Assembly (NCBI GenBank): GCA_000611775.1
Contig: KK106982.1
Location: 3,639,404 to 3,703,403 of the forward strand
Source of the DNA: Umbilicaria muhlenbergii
Taxonomy: Eukaryota; Ascomycota; Lecanoromycetes; Umbilicariales; Umbilicariaceae
Length of the DNA stretch: 64,000 bases
Direction of reading: 5' to 3'
Each line of letters starts with the position of its first letter. Position 1 is the first letter of the stretch. Under the pieces are notes generated by a model that saw nothing but the letters and a program-made list of their open reading frames with translations, had not been told where the DNA came from and ran no database searches. Below, piece after piece: positions 48,098 to 61,026 of the stretch. Made by a program: the position numbers and the translations under genes.

Positions 48098-50335
48098 GAT
48101 GGTGGCGCAGCGGCGGTTCCTCTGGCTTGAAGCTTACGTGGGCTTCCTTTTGCCGTGCGAGCAGGTTGCGGATTTGCATAGCTGGCTGTGGTGCTCCTTT
48201 GAGATGCAAGTGCTCACGCTGATTCCATAGAGACTCGGGTACAAAACTCACTTGCATAGCCGAGCTGCGATGATCACGGCGTCTTCCCGCTCCAGTGGCT
48301 ATTGCTACGGTGAGGTAATGGCTATTCTCCGTTACGGGACTTTGCTGGTGGTTGCGTGAGCGGGTACTCCAGCAATGGACTGCAGCTATTGAATGATACC
48401 TCCGTGGACTGTTGCTGATCGCTGGGAATTCTCGTCTTGGTATTATATCGAATGGGACGGATTTCCCGTGGACTCGCCTTAAAGAGTAGGGGAGTGGATG
48501 TCTCAAGACTTGTGGCTCGGATGTCTTTCAAAATGTATCGGCATCTCGTGGAGATGTCGGAATTGTACAACGTCAAGACGCCTTGTGGGAATGAATACAA
48601 CCCCTGAGTAGAGTCTGTCTCGGGGCAACAGTTTATATCAGGGCGTTAGGACTTTAAGCGGGAAGATGTGGGATGAAGCTTAAGGGGTGGTAGTATGTCT
48701 TATACATAGGTGGAGGAGCGAATGTAGTGGAGTTGTAGATGAATCTTGAAGAGCCACAGTGGCGAAATTCTGGATGATGGACAAGTTGTAATACTTTCGA
48801 CCAAGGGTTTACAAATAAGGGTTTTTGGCTGTGATCCTGAACGTTGATTTGACCGAGCCAGGCATGAGAAGTAGTTAACGGTGATTATGAGTGCTTTTGA
48901 CATGCTATCGAGACGCGGATCGCAAAAGGCCTCAATCTCGGAGATTTGTGTGGTGCTAACGCCTCCCGTTGCGGCTTTTACGAGATAAAAAGAGCGGCCT
49001 TGTGAAGCGGTTGGCTTAACTTCCAAATCCTACCATTCAACATCTCTTCAATCGGGTACAGTGGCCGGCCTATCCGATCCGAAGAAGCCGCATCTTTCCA
49101 GGGAGCCAGGCTCCAGGCTGCCGCAGCCCGGATAAGGGCTGTGCCCCGTTAATCTCTAGCTGCTTCTGAACAAGCCGGGATTTGCGTGACGATCACGTGC
49201 TGGATATCTTGAACTCGAGTTTCTATACATCTACCCGACAAGGACGGCGTTGTTCCTATATTGAAGGCGATTACCGTTGCGCAAATGAACGTGACTCCCC
49301 AAGGAGTCGCACGTGGATGGCTGTTGTGTTCCTTCAGGCCTCAGCAGCCGGGCGTTGATGTTGGAACGCCTGCGCTGTTAGCCGTTGGGGCGCAGTAAAA
49401 GGCAGGGGTCAGCCCTCTTGGCTTTGGGATTGCCCCTACGGCAGCGTCACAGCGTCACGGCTTGTTTGATGCTAGCTCTGTATCTTTAGTGACTAGGACT
49501 GAATGTGAAGCTAACGATGTATTCCATCATATCCCTACGAAGCTTTTGAGAGAAGCTATCAAGAGAGACTCTTGGTAGTGTGTCATGCATGTGTGTCAGT
49601 GCTATGAACTTAACGGTGTGGCAGGACCTTGACAATTTCACGCAGGGCAGACTAGGCAGATCCAGGCAGATTCTCGAGTCACGATAGCCTCATCCCCTAT
49701 CCGCCAAGGCTGCAACTACGTATCAGCTGTTCGAACGAGGATGCGTTTTTCCCGGACCCTCCTCCTCCACATAACTCTCACAGTCCAAGCCCCAGACTGT
49801 CACGCCGCAGGGAAAAGTCCACTAAGCCTTTCCTGGCCCAATTGTAAGGGTCGCCTTCTCTCCATAGGCCAATCAAAGTGCCCAAAAGCACGACAAGCGC
49901 AGTAGAGGCACACTCGTGAGTCGTTGCAGCCAGGCTGTTGATATGGCCCACTATGGGGAGAGACTCCGGCGGAGCAGTGTTGGTACGACGTAAGGAGTAC
50001 TTTGCCAACATTCTAGCATCGATTCCTCTGCTTTCGTCCTAGTCAGAGCCTTGCTTCTTCCCATAAATCATTTCTTTCTCTACATCTCCCCTCTTCATTC
50101 GTTACCACCCAGCCTTGCGTTATTCATGCGTGATCCTTCTCGTCATACCAACGCATCTTGCTGCACAGTCCTACGAGCATCTGCCGTTGAGGCCTTGCTG
50201 TCATTTATCATCTTTGTCGGTCCACTGCGACTCAGTCCTCTTCTGTTCTACTTCATGTTGGCATCTTGCTCAATCTGATCTTTATTCAAACTACATCACG
50301 CAGCGGTACTCTCGCGGAAATCTATATCCATCACC
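48098..50335. other. Long intergenic region upstream of MFS transporter
   Basis: About 2.2 kb. ORFs of 77-158 codons on the minus strand (48030-48506, 48700-49026, 49778-50011) show no motif or spliced extension. The last 300 bp is pyrimidine-rich and is probably the leader of the transporter gene. The length suggests a regulated promoter, or a decayed gene that is no longer recognisable. Confidence 0.5.
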
Positions 50336-52420
50336 ATGGCCGAACCTCTACAAGGAAACACTCGAGAAACCTCCTACTCTACGGAGTCCGACAGCAAAAC
50401 TCGAATTGGTCACGAAGAGCACGATGCCCGCAATCATTCCATCGCCCCGCCGAGAGCTCAAGTCTCCATGACAGCCGCCGAGAAAGCCCGACGCAACGTC
50501 AACGCCAAGTTAGCCAATCCCCTCGCTGGTTATAGCCATGCCGAACTCGAAGAACAGGGAGCAGCCTATGCCCGGAAGTACCAGATTGGCGAAGAGGATG
50601 ATATCCGTGCTTTTCAGATGGGCGCTTGTCTCGCTCAAGAACCGTCAAAGTATGAATCTGTCGAAGGACTTGACGGAAGCGAGCGAGAGGTACTCAGGAA
50701 GGAGTTCACCAACCGATGGTCGCAACCAGCTCGAATGTACCTCGTGATTGCACTTTGTTCCACTTGTGCTGCGGTACAGGGCATGGGTAAGTACGAAGAG
50801 GACCCACTATGTGTTTTCTGATGGTTGACATGAGCACAGATGAGACTGTTGTCAATGGCGGTCAGATATTCTACTCTAAACAGTTTGGTATTGGTGGAAC
50901 AGATCCACGCTCGACCTGGCTGCTTGGCCTTACCAACTCCGCACCGTACTTTTGCTGTGCTTTCGTCGGGTGCTGGCTGACCGTCCCCTTCAACAATTGG
51001 TTCGGCCGACGTGGTACCATTTTCCTCACTTGCTGCATCTCGGCCGTAACTTGTTTCTGGCAAGGCTTCACAAATACCTGGTGGCATATGTTCATTGCCC
51101 GATTCTGCCTTGGACTCGGCATCGGCCCGAAATCTGCTACCGTTCCCATCTACGCCGCAGAGACGACCCCTCCGGCTATTCGAGGCGCCCTTGTTATGCA
51201 ATGGCAAATGTGGACCGCCTTCGGCATCATGCTTGGTTATGTATCCGATCTCATGTTCTTCAAGGTGGCGGACCCTCCACACATCACTGGCCTCAATTGG
51301 CGTTTGATGATGGCATCGGCGATGTTCCCCGCATTGATTGTTATCGCTTTCGTCTTCATGTGCCCGGAATCTCCCCGTTGGTACATGAGCAAGGGCCGTC
51401 ACTACGAGGCATACCAGGCAATGGTTCGGTTACGGTACAACAAAGTCCAGGCCGCTCGTGACGTTTTCTATATCTACACTCTTCTGGAAGCAGAGAAACA
51501 GGTGGATCTGGGGAAGAGCAAAGTTCTCGAGCTCATCAAGGTCCCTCGGAACCGACGCGCTCTAGTTGCATCCGAGATTGTCATGTTCATGCAACAGGTA
51601 AATAGGACAACCCCCCTCCCCCATCAAATTTTCACTCCATGGAACTCAAACTGACAGCAATCAGTTCTGCGGCGTCAATGTCATCGCCTACTACTCATCT
51701 CAAATCTTCATCGACGCTAAATTCACTCAAATCTCCGCACTATCCGCCTCCCTCGGTTTCGGCCTCATCAACTGGCTCTTCGCCATCCCCGCCATCTACA
51801 CCATCGACACTTTCGGCCGCCGAAACCTCCTCCTCGTCACCTTCCCGCTGATGTCGCTCTTCCTCTTCTTCACCGGCTTCAGTTTCTACATCCCCGAATC
51901 GACCATGCACACCACTCGCATTGCCTGCATCGCTCTCGGCATCTACCTCTTCGGTATCGTCTACTCTCCAGGGGAAGGCCCCGTTCCGTTCACCTACTCT
52001 GCTGAAGCTTATCCGCTGTATGTCCGCTCTTACGGTATGAGTTTGGCCACTGCCACTACTTGGTTCTTCAACGGCGTCCTCTCCATCACCTGGCCTAGTC
52101 TGCAACAGGCCTTTACCACCACCGGCGCCTTTTGCTGGTACGGCGCCTGGAATATTGTCGGCTTCATCCTTGTGTTATTGTTTCTCCCCGAGACGAAGGG
52201 TAAGACCCTCGAAGAGTTGGACCAAGTTTTCAGCGTGCCGACGCATATCCATGCCGCGTATGGTATTCGTCAGGTTGGATACTTTATGAGAAGGTATATT
52301 CTGCGTCAACATGTCGAGCCCGAGAGGTTGTATGAGCGCGAGGATACGGATGAAGGGGATACGGGGTATGAGGAGGTGGTGGAGAAGAGGGCCCAGGCGC
52401 CAACGACGGCCCATGTTTAG
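50336..52420 (+). CDS. MFS sugar transporter
   Basis: Proton-coupled sugar or polyol porter of the major facilitator superfamily, expected in the plasma membrane. Exons 50336-50786, 50840-51597 and 51665-52420 give 654 residues. A hydrophilic cytoplasmic N-terminus of about 135 residues precedes 12 predicted helices. Family signatures are NNWFGRRGTIFLTC (loop 2-3), MCPESPRWYMSKGRHYEAYQ (PESPR motif), QQFCGVNVIAYYSSQIF (helix 7), IDTFGRRNLLLVTFPLMSLF and LFLPETKGKTLEELDQVF at the end of helix 12. The FTYSAEAYPLYVRSYG segment is also characteristic. The long N- and C-terminal tails resemble the fungal inositol/sugar subgroup. Substrate cannot be assigned. Confidence 0.93.
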
Positions 52421-53326
52421 GGGGAGTTGTGGACGCTGGTGGTTACGGCCACGGATTGAACATGGAGGAAGTGTGAGCATAAGCATGGGCTTGGGAATAG
52501 GTATTGGTGTTTGTGTTGGAATATACGGCCCTGACGGTCTCGCTCCATCGGCTAGTCTGCCGTTCATTGACATCGTTTTTTGGGGGTTTTGTACCTCTAC
52601 TATGGAAGCTTGATAGCTAAACTAACCAAAAAAAGGAAGTAAAAATTAGAAAAATCAGAGTAAAAAGTAGAAAAAACAATAAAAATAAAAATAGTTAAAA
52701 CTCACAGAGTCCTCGTGCATGCCAAATGTGGCACCTCTCCATACGTCTCCATCTCGTAGAACTTAATACTAACTTAGCGGATAGTGATCTTCGCATCTAC
52801 CAGCCCCAGCCCCAGGCATCAGAGAAGCCCTAAGTCGCGTCTCCCACGGCACCGGGGGCAATCAACGTTAGCGCAGTCTTTGGGCAGGTTTCAGCTCAGG
52901 CACCTGCGATGAACAAAACGAGATCGACTTCCAGTAGCCCCTATGTATGGAAACTGTAGGGTTTGAACGCATCTACACCTTTATATACTGCATGGATGAG
53001 TAAGGAGCTCCCCACTGTCTGATACCCAGCAGCCACCGTAGGCCAGCGTCGACGACGAAGTCCAAAGTTTTCGACTTGGAAACGGTGGGATTGTGATGTT
53101 CGTTATTGCTTACCAAATGTTTCAGACTCGAAGAGGTGGCTAAATCGTAGTGTCATAAGTCATAATCATAAACCCCCCATCTATTGTTCCCATCTCCCAT
53201 TTCCATCTATCATTTCCATCTCATTCCCTTGTTCATCATCATCATCCGCATCCTTCACCCTCTCACATGCTCTCACATGCTCTCCAACCACCTCTCCCAT
53301 ACTCTCACATCACCTCTTCCTTACTC
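52421..53326. other. Convergent intergenic region with A-rich tract
   Basis: About 900 bp between the 3' ends of the transporter and Dicer genes. An A-rich, poorly complex stretch lies at about 52618-52700, and a C/T-rich stretch begins near 53170. No gene. Confidence 0.55.
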
Positions 53327-53480
53327 TCACACCCCCTCTCCCACTCCTTCTCCCACCCCTTTTCCCACCCCTTTCCCCTCCTTCTCTCCCACACCCTCCC
53401 CCCTCAAAACCTCCACCGCCCTCCCCGCCCCCCTCGTCTCCACCTCTCCCCTACTCGTCCCCTCCCCCACACTCACAACC
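53170..53480. repeat. Pyrimidine-rich (CTCCCA-type) low-complexity tract
   Basis: The plus strand is dominated by C and T with irregular CTCCCACTC-like units. The complementary G/A-rich strand encodes the Gly/Glu/Val/Lys repeat tail of the Dicer protein from 53327 upward. Runs of C3-C6 give the minus strand possible G-quadruplex potential. Confidence 0.7.
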
Positions 53481-56400
53481 CTCCTCTCCCCAACCCAAAC
53501 CTCACAAGTCCACCTCTTTCCCCCCTCTTCCCCTTCCATCGCGACCACATACCTCACCTTCTCATTCCCCGCCAAAATGCCGACGTCCTCTTTCGGATGC
53601 AGCAACCTGAGGTCCTGATGCAACACCCGTCGCAAATACGGCAGGAGTCCGAATCGCTCAAGGAAGGTTTCGCACGCGGAGAACGAGCCGTGCGAATCGA
53701 TGTAGATGGCACCGAGGATGGATTCGATGATATCGGAGAAGAATTTCTCCGCTTCGAGTCGCGCAAGTAGCGCCCAGGGGTACGCATCCCCGTGATCGAG
53801 TGCATTCCGGATTTCCTCTCTGAGGACCTCGAAGCGGGTAGCGCAGGCGTGTTGGGCGCGGCGGACGTCGGCGGAGGAGGTGCGCATGAAGTGCCAGAGG
53901 TAGAGAGGTATCTGTTTTTCGACAGCGTGGAAGGAGCGGGTGGATTTATCTTCGACGATTTCGGATCTGGGCTCGGAGATGTGGAATTGCAGGCAGAGAA
54001 AGGCGAGGAAGTTTGCGTTGACGAGGGCGGTGCGGATGGTGTGCATGGCGTGGTGGGGAAGGTGGGCGGCGCGCGAGGAGACGGTGGCGACGACGATGTT
54101 GTCGAGGATGGAGTCGCCGAGGAATTCGAGGCGCTGGTAGGATAGGCCGGCGTTGGGGCCGGTATAGGAGGGGTGCGTCATGGCTTCTATGAGGAGGGCT
54201 TTCTTGGTGAAGGTGTAGCCGATCAGTTCTTCTAGCTGGATGAACCGGGGAGGAAACTTCACGTCGTTTGGGACCACGTCGTATAGTTTCTGGTGGTGCA
54301 CCTGTAGGGGTAACCAAGATACCTCTGGCAGGAAGACCCTGAGACAGGCTAACGCTTTTTCAACGCCTCCGTCTAGGTATGCAGCACCAATTAAGGCTTC
54401 GACGACGTCAGCTAGGGTCTTTGTCGACATCTCGCGGGTGCCTCTGACTTGGTCTTTCACGAGGTTGGAATTGTATAGCGGTCGCCATTTATGTCCCGTG
54501 AAGGGCCTCGTCAGGATATAGCTGTCCAGACCCGTCTGCTGTGCGGCTGCAGCAAGGCGGGTGTTTGAGACGATGTGATCTTTCCTATGCGAGAGAAAGC
54601 CCTCATGCCAGTTCCCATGTTCCGCCATCAATGTTATTGATGTTAGCAATTTCAGCACACTGTCTCCGATGAACTCCAGCCGTTGATAGTTGGTGCTTTC
54701 ACCTGCTTTCGACGCACTAATTGCAGTGACCACACTTCCAAGGTCTTTGAACTGTATCGATGACAGGAGGTTCATGCACAAATTCTCTGCAACCATATGT
54801 ATCTCTAGGATGTGCATGATTGAGGGGATGAACAATGCGAATTGAGAATACGAGAACGGTAGCTGATCTACCTCGCATGTGCTCGCAGGCATGTATTTGT
54901 ATCCGGAGGCCCCCGTAGTCAAATCCGCGTTATGAGCTGGGATCCGATGTAGAAAGTCGGCTCGTTTGGACAGCCGAGTGACTTTCAAATACACTGTATC
55001 TTCTCCATCAATGTCATCAGTTGCCAGCGCTGTCAGAAGCGATTCCGGCCGTCCATAAAGTACATCACAATAGACATGAGGCACACCGTTATTGGTAAGG
55101 TCACGGACGAGACCCAACTCTAGCCTGGTAGGTCGCCTCTCAAGAACCGCTTCTGCCTGGCGCTTGCCACCGACCGACTGAACCCATGATTGGCGTTCTG
55201 CATGTTCGAGCGAAGGTACAAATAGGACGGGGAAGTCATCCCTTCCGGGTAATATCCGGCCAGGAAAGACCGAGGAAAGCAGCAGAGCGGTGATCTGACG
55301 AGCGAACGCCAAATGTTCGCTCTCATGTGGTCCAGGAGATCCCCCACCAACAACCACTCGAAAGGTAGTGTTTGCATCCCAGTAGAGATCAAAGTTGCCC
55401 ATTTGTGGAACCTGTCTGGAACATAACATAATCATTTCGATAGGCTTCTGCGATTCTCGTTGGACGATTACATTCACGGGGTGGAGGAACGGTTCTGCCC
55501 CCCATGCTTGAGCTATCTCTATCCAAGGGTTATGCTGATCCGACACATTAATAAGAGCAACGCGCTGTTCGACTGCCGCATATGCCTCGGCTGCATGCCG
55601 GCCATACGTTGGCAGTGGGAGGAGATTGTCGTTAACAAGTCCAGCATGATAGAGGGCCACGTAAGCTTCGAACGCAGCATCCCTCTTGGCGAATTTTTCT
55701 GTGGCCCAGTGCGTGCTGCTGCAAGCTTCTCGAACGGAGGCATCGACAGCATTGGGTAAGAACACTTTGGCTGTGAATGAAGCGTCCTCATGATTATCTA
55801 CTGAAAATTCTGGTCTGAAATCGACATACTGGCTCTTGGGCAATGTGGCGCAAAAGTGGTAGAGATGAGGCACTGCGTTTTCAAGGGTAATTTTGGCCCT
55901 GATTAGTCTTAGCCGGTGGTCAACATGTATACAAAGAAGGATGAAAGAACCCAGTAGTCTCAACTTGAAAATATCGGTTGTTTCCCTCCATGGCCTCTAG
56001 ACCACGAATGTTCTGGAGGCTCCTCAGGTGATCCATGTATACCTGTTTCATATCCTCTTCCAGCTCTTGCCAGTCACTTACAGGTACGTTGTTATTCTCT
56101 TTTTCGTGCATTATCACAAATTTTGAGCCAGATTTGCGTGCTCTCCCTCGTCTTTGGATGAACGACCTCAGATTCGCAGGCCTCTCGAAGCATATCACAA
56201 CATTGCAGGCCGACACATCAATGCCCTCCTCAAGCACGGTGGTGGCAATCACGAGATTCCGTCGGCCGTACCGTAGATCGTCTAAAGTCTCTCTCTGGAG
56301 CCTGACGTCTAGAAGTTCACCGATAGATTGTTTGCGTTTCGTGGAGCTGGATGTCCCCACGAATGTACTTACTCTGACAAGGTCCTGAAGAACAGGATGG

Positions 56401-57941
56401 ATGGAGAGAAGGTGAGCCAGAACTGCCACAGCGGCTCTTGTTTGTACAAACATTAGCCCTGTGAAATCCGGACCCACCTCTTCGATGAGGAAATTGATCA
56501 GACGGTGCATCTTGGGTGAGATCTGTTTGTCATTCCCTTGGAAGCTGCAAGTATCCGGGGTTGTTCTGATGCTGTTCAATGCTGTCCGTAGGTACGTATT
56601 CTCTTCATGGTCTAAGGCAGCCAAGTCACAGAAACTGCCTTCATCCCGCTTCTGGAATTTTGCTATGCAGGAAACGATGTAAAAATCTGCTGCCCAGGGG
56701 CCAAGCTCATGGTATATGGCTACAGCTTTGTTGTGCAACCCTTTGATCTCATCCCGAGAATACGTTCTGTCACTCAATAGTGCCCTCTTTAGTAGTCGTT
56801 GAGCATCGGCGCTCTCATCGGCTTGCAATTTGAGCACGTATGGGTCTTTCTGAATATCCAGCGCCGCGTAGACCTCGCCGAGGCTTAGAAGTACGGGGGC
56901 AGATGACACAGTGAGAACCGATGCAGTGTAGTCAAGCCAGACTAGGGAGGGCAAGTGTACATATTGCAGCATTTCTTCGCGGTGAAGCTTTGGTGTTCTG
57001 CTAATAGCGTTCATATTCCGCTCAAGGGTCCTGGCCGTCTTAGCTGGGTTTGCACATATTCAGGCCGATATGTGAACATACTGCAAACCGCCTGTCTTGA
57101 TGGTTGGACTCGCGGTTAAGCCAAGCACGTGGGGCCTTTCGCTACGCACAGCCGATATACGAGGCATGTAGAACTCTTTCATTATTCTGTTGTAGGGATG
57201 GGAACGCATACAGTGGTGAGCTTGGAACATCAGTTAGAGTTGGGAAAATTCAGGGTGCAAAGCTCACCTTCATCGAATACCAGAAGGGCAATCCTGGCCA
57301 AACCTACGAAGCCGTGCGTAAGAGCTTCCAGGAGTATTTGATGCGTTGACACAACAATCCTCACATTATGTAGCACCTCATCCCAGATCCACTGCTCACT
57401 CCAATGATCGACATTATCCTCTCCAGAGAGAAACCTGGTCTGAAATGCTGGGAGCTGAGAGGATATGACATTGGATTGTTGCTCTGCTAGGGCTACAGTT
57501 GGTGCCAAAAACCAAACAAGCTGCGCAGGTTTTTAGCAATATATTTTTAATGTATAGTGTAGGGAAGGGTCACTCCGCTACCTTGTCAGCTGGCGAACGC
57601 TCCAACTCCGCCGCTATTCGTAAGACCGCTCTATACTGCCTTAGACTGATACAGCCCTAACATTAGCCGTCAGTGGACGGAGCATACATCGTAGTCTTTC
57701 CGCTGCCTGTGTCCATCTGCCAAAGTTAGTCACGCATAGCGTTGCGTAGGGTTAATGGACTTACCGCAACAATAATATTTCTACGTAAGCTCTCATACAA
57801 CATCTCAAGCTGGTACGCGCGTGGTTTCAATGAAGCCGAATCGTCCTGATGAAGGGCATCCTCCACTTGGGAAGTATGGCTATCCACGTTCATCCCTTGT
57901 TTCCCATCGTCTAGTCCTTCGTCCACACCCTGAATGGACAT
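53327..57941 (-). CDS. DCL2: Dicer-like protein 2 (RNA silencing)
   Basis: Ribonuclease III that cuts long dsRNA into small interfering RNAs, used against viruses and transposons in fungi. Exons 57941-57765, 57716-57688, 57630-57582, 57520-57268, 57220-57089, 57043-55951 and 55898-53327 give 1434 residues. N-terminal helicase: Q-type SLKPRAYQLEMLYESLRRNI, Walker A MDTGSGKT near 60, DEAHHC near 167 and LGLTASPTIK. Helicase C: FTGLMFVQTRAAVAVLAHLL and QRRGRARKSGSKFVIMH near 520. The dimerisation domain follows (LENAVPHLYHFCATLP). RNase IIIa has NYQRLEFIGDSVLKLL near 980 and RNase IIIb YQRLEFLGDSILDN near 1155, both with the catalytic acidic residues. No canonical PAZ is seen, as in other Dcl2. 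The C-terminus is a low-complexity Gly/Val/Glu repeat. The start is tentative (first ATG; a 5' exon is possible). Confidence 0.93.
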
Positions 57942-58442
57942 GCTTCTGGTACTTGAAGCTATAATAGTCACGGTGATGGAGCAATTTCGCTCTTAGAAAC
58001 AGAGTGTTTGAAGTGCAAGGCCCTGCTTGTATGATGGCCCTTGCTTCGTGAGCCCACTTGGTGAAACCCGAGCACATTGGCTCATTGGCAAAAGATGCAC
58101 ACGGGTTCGTCTCCTGAGTCGTCCCCAAGCGAGAAAATAGGTACGGCAGCCTGTATCGAGCTTCCTGACACATCTAACATTTGTTGCGCAATTAATCCTC
58201 AGAAGTCATACAAATACAATTACTTTCTTACAAGGGTAAGAAATCAAGAATGGCTCAGAGCTGGTTCTGCTATGTATTGAAATGTCACGGAGGAGATTTC
58301 ACCTCGCAGAATACTGTTCCGGCTCTTTAGGTTCTATGAAACACGGGTATGTGGCCTTCAGCGCTGGAGGTTGCTATCTTGTAAAGGTCGAACCCGTGCC
58401 GAATAATGCCCATGCCTACGCCCGCGCCCACATTTACCATTA
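57942..58442. other. Intergenic, DCL2 promoter and PRE8 3' end
   Basis: 501 bp holding the DCL2 promoter and the terminator of the next minus-strand gene. Nothing else is recognised. Confidence 0.5.
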
Positions 58443-59525
58443 TCATAGATTGGTCAAGTAATCTTCAATCTCCTCCTTACTCAGTTTTCGAAACCTCGGC
58501 CCTTGCGCCCCTTCCACACCCTCGTACCCAAGTAGGTGGTTCGCTGGTGGTCCAACAATACCTAGACGCCAAGAGTTTAGCAAAACTTCTCAAGACCTGT
58601 GCAAAAATTTACTGACCAATCTCCACGGTCTCGCCGTTCATTTCCCCCTCGATGGTCTCTTTCAGCGTTAGTAGTGCGATATGCACTGCATCCTCAAGCT
58701 CCAGATCCTCCTTGTATCTCTTCTCCAAAAATGTCTTCGCACTTGTTGCGCTTTTGCCGATGGCTGTTGCTTTCCAAGGGAAGTAGCTGCCGCTTGGGTC
58801 GACTTGATATAGACTTGGTCCCCCTTTGAGTATACCGCCTGTCTTTCCCGCCGCCTTTTTCTTCTCCGCATCGGTATCTAGTCCCTCTTCAGATAACTCC
58901 TTCGTTTCCGGCTCCACACCGTCGTCCCAGCCAGCAATCAGTAAGCTGACACCGTACGGCCGAACTCCACCCGATTGTGTGGCTTCTTGCATCACTCGTG
59001 CCACATCCTGCACGAGTATCCTCGTTGGTGGGTATTCATTGTAGATGCGCTTGTAGCCGGTATGTGAGACCTTTCGGGCTTTGTCGACGAGTACGCGGTA
59101 GTCCGGACCCATGCCTGAGTATACCATTCCAATGTTTGGTGTGATGAGCGAGACTTTAGACAATGATGGAGGGTCGATAAGCGGTGAGGATGACTTCTTC
59201 TCTGTCGCAAGGACAATTCCATTGGTTGCTGTTCCGACGTTTAGCTGAGGTCACAACACGGGAGACAGGGTTTAAGGAAACTATCTCACCTTTAATGCCT
59301 AAGGAAGTAACTCCTTGGTTTACCGCATTTAGGGCATATTCTATGCACCTAGAATCAGTAAAAGTCCTATACTGGCTGTCTGACGAGCTTTCCCCAGTCA
59401 ACATACCTATTTGAACCAACTTTCCGCTGGGTCGCGCATTAGGTCCAGAGCTTGAGAGTACACTGGAAAGCTCTTACATACCTGGGTGAGAATGTAGTCA
59501 ACGAGAACGAGTAGCGGTCCGCCAT
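58443..59525 (-). CDS. PRE8: 20S proteasome subunit alpha-2
   Basis: Outer-ring alpha subunit of the 20S core particle. Exons 59525-59482, 59426-59407, 59340-59290, 59228-58617 and 58561-58443 give 281 residues. The spliced N-terminus [20 protein letters not shown] contains the proteasome alpha signature, followed by [20 protein letters not shown] and [15 protein letters not shown]. Later motifs are [40 protein letters not shown] and [21 protein letters not shown] Lys/Gly-rich insert of about 30 residues (around [16 protein letters not shown]) sits between GWDDG and LYQVDPSG. It is absent from animal alpha-2 and, to my recollection, common in filamentous fungi. Exon 2 is only 20 nt and codes part of the signature. 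The last exon supplies [19 protein letters not shown]. Confidence 0.96.
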
Positions 59526-59951
59526 AGCGGGCCTCGGAGTCTAGAACAGGACTCTGAAGGTTTGATAGTGGAGTGGACAGGCGGGCGAATCTAGTAATAG
59601 ATGTGTCCTCTGGTGTCTGCGAATTCCTCAAAAGCAGAAGGTGAAAGTGAACTGAGATGAGGGAGGCTACAGCTCCAACACGCGTGCACGGTAAGGTACA
59701 ACTTGCACAAGCTCCATTTCCGCACTAGCACAATTTTATGAAGTTGGCAAGGGCGCTCGGCATAACTTAAGTCCACCGACCGGAGCCTCGTGGCGTGCAA
59801 GCTTTCCAAGCAGTCAAACCACAAAGAACCACGTTGCCTCATCCTAAAGATGTCCTTTGAAACGCCTGACTTCAGGCCAGGACATAGCAATTTCGAAGCC
59901 GGATAGTCACGTTACATAGGCGCAGGTGGCCAATTCACTATCGAGAGCGCT
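59526..59951. promoter_or_regulatory. Bidirectional promoter PRE8 / RING-CH gene
   Basis: 426 bp between two divergent start codons. It contains a CACGCGTG palindrome at 59679-59686. I saw no exact proteasome-associated control element (GGTGGCAAA). Confidence 0.4.
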
Positions 59952-61026
59952 ATGGCTTCCACTTCTTTCAGTCCGAACCCAGAATGGCACTGGCCCCAGG
60001 ATATCCATGCGTCTACAGAGCATAGCAATAGCTCGCCTATGCCAGGCACCTTCAGTGAGGAACGTACTCCAACTTCGCAAACCCAGTACAGGTCAAAGGC
60101 AGAGCCAGATTCACCACCTAAGCCGGCAAAACATTGGCCCCCAAGGACCTGCCGCATATGCCTCGAAACTGTCCTCCCAACATACCAGACACCATCGGGC
60201 AACATACCTGACATCCTACAACCCCGACCATCGGTGACCTACATTTCTTCAGACCCCGAGTCTGGTAGACTCATTCGACCCTGTAAATGCAAAGGGTCTT
60301 CCCGATACGTTCATGAAGGGTGTTTGCAAGCCTGGCGTCATGCTGACCCTGGCTATGGGAAGAGAAATTATTGGCAGTGTCCGACATGCGGTTTTCGCTA
60401 TCGCTTGGAACGGATGGCCTGGGGCAGGTGGGTGAGCAGCAGAGTAACGCAGGTTGCTCTTACATTCACCATTTTCTTCCTGGCCATGTTCATCGCTGGC
60501 TTCTTCGCCGATCCTATCATCAACCTATACCTTGATCCATATGGAACCATTACCTCTGTACCTTTCTCAAAGTTAGGGGCGAAGCCGGCGCCCATCGTAA
60601 TAGAAGATGAGGATACTTGGCCCAAGCATTTCATCAAAGGCCTAGCATCCCTCGGGTTGCTAAGCTTCGTCAAGGTCCTTCTTGCGCTATCACCCTGGCA
60701 GTGGTGGCATTTGAGGAGTTCGGGTGTTATCGGGGGTAGTGGACGGGCTGGAAACAATGGCAGAGATCGACTGGCGACACTCAATTGGCTGGTCGTTCTT
60801 ATCGGGATTGTGACATTTATATGGGTGAGCACTTTATCCCCATGACACAGAAAGCGTTTCTGACATGCAACAGGGCGTTTGGAAGGGTGTTCGAGCATGG
60901 ACCCGTCGAGTCCTGGAGAAGGCTGGTGAAAAGATCATGGATGTTGATCTAGATGGTGATGACCTTGACGAAGCAACATCAGACCCTCCTGACGAAGGGG
61001 CACGAGGTAGCAGAAGAGCAATGTGA
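59952..61026 (+). CDS. RING-CH (MARCH-type) E3 ubiquitin ligase, membrane-bound
   Basis: Exons 59952-60824 and 60874-61026 give 341 residues. A Pro/Ser-rich N-terminus is followed by a C4HC3 RING-CH domain: TCRICLETVLP, then GRLIRPCKCKGSSRYVHEGC, LQAWRHADPGYGKRNYWQCP and TCGFRYRLER (about residues 67-160). The spacing, with CxC before HxxC and a Trp in LQAW, is the MARCH type. Three hydrophobic segments follow: ALTFTIFFLAMFIAGFFADP, FIKGLASLGLLSFVKVLLAL and TLNWLVVLIGIVTFIW, implying an organelle or endomembrane location. An acidic C-terminal tail (VDLDGDDLDEATSD) ends the protein. Substrates are unknown. Not Doa10/Ssm4 itself, which has far more membrane spans. Confidence 0.9.

Noticed and set aside
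57230-57270. Apparent DEGE instead of DEAH in the Dicer helicase
   Set aside because: The unspliced frame reads into the intron. Splicing at the GTGAGC donor (57267) to the acceptor before 57220 restores DEAHHC.
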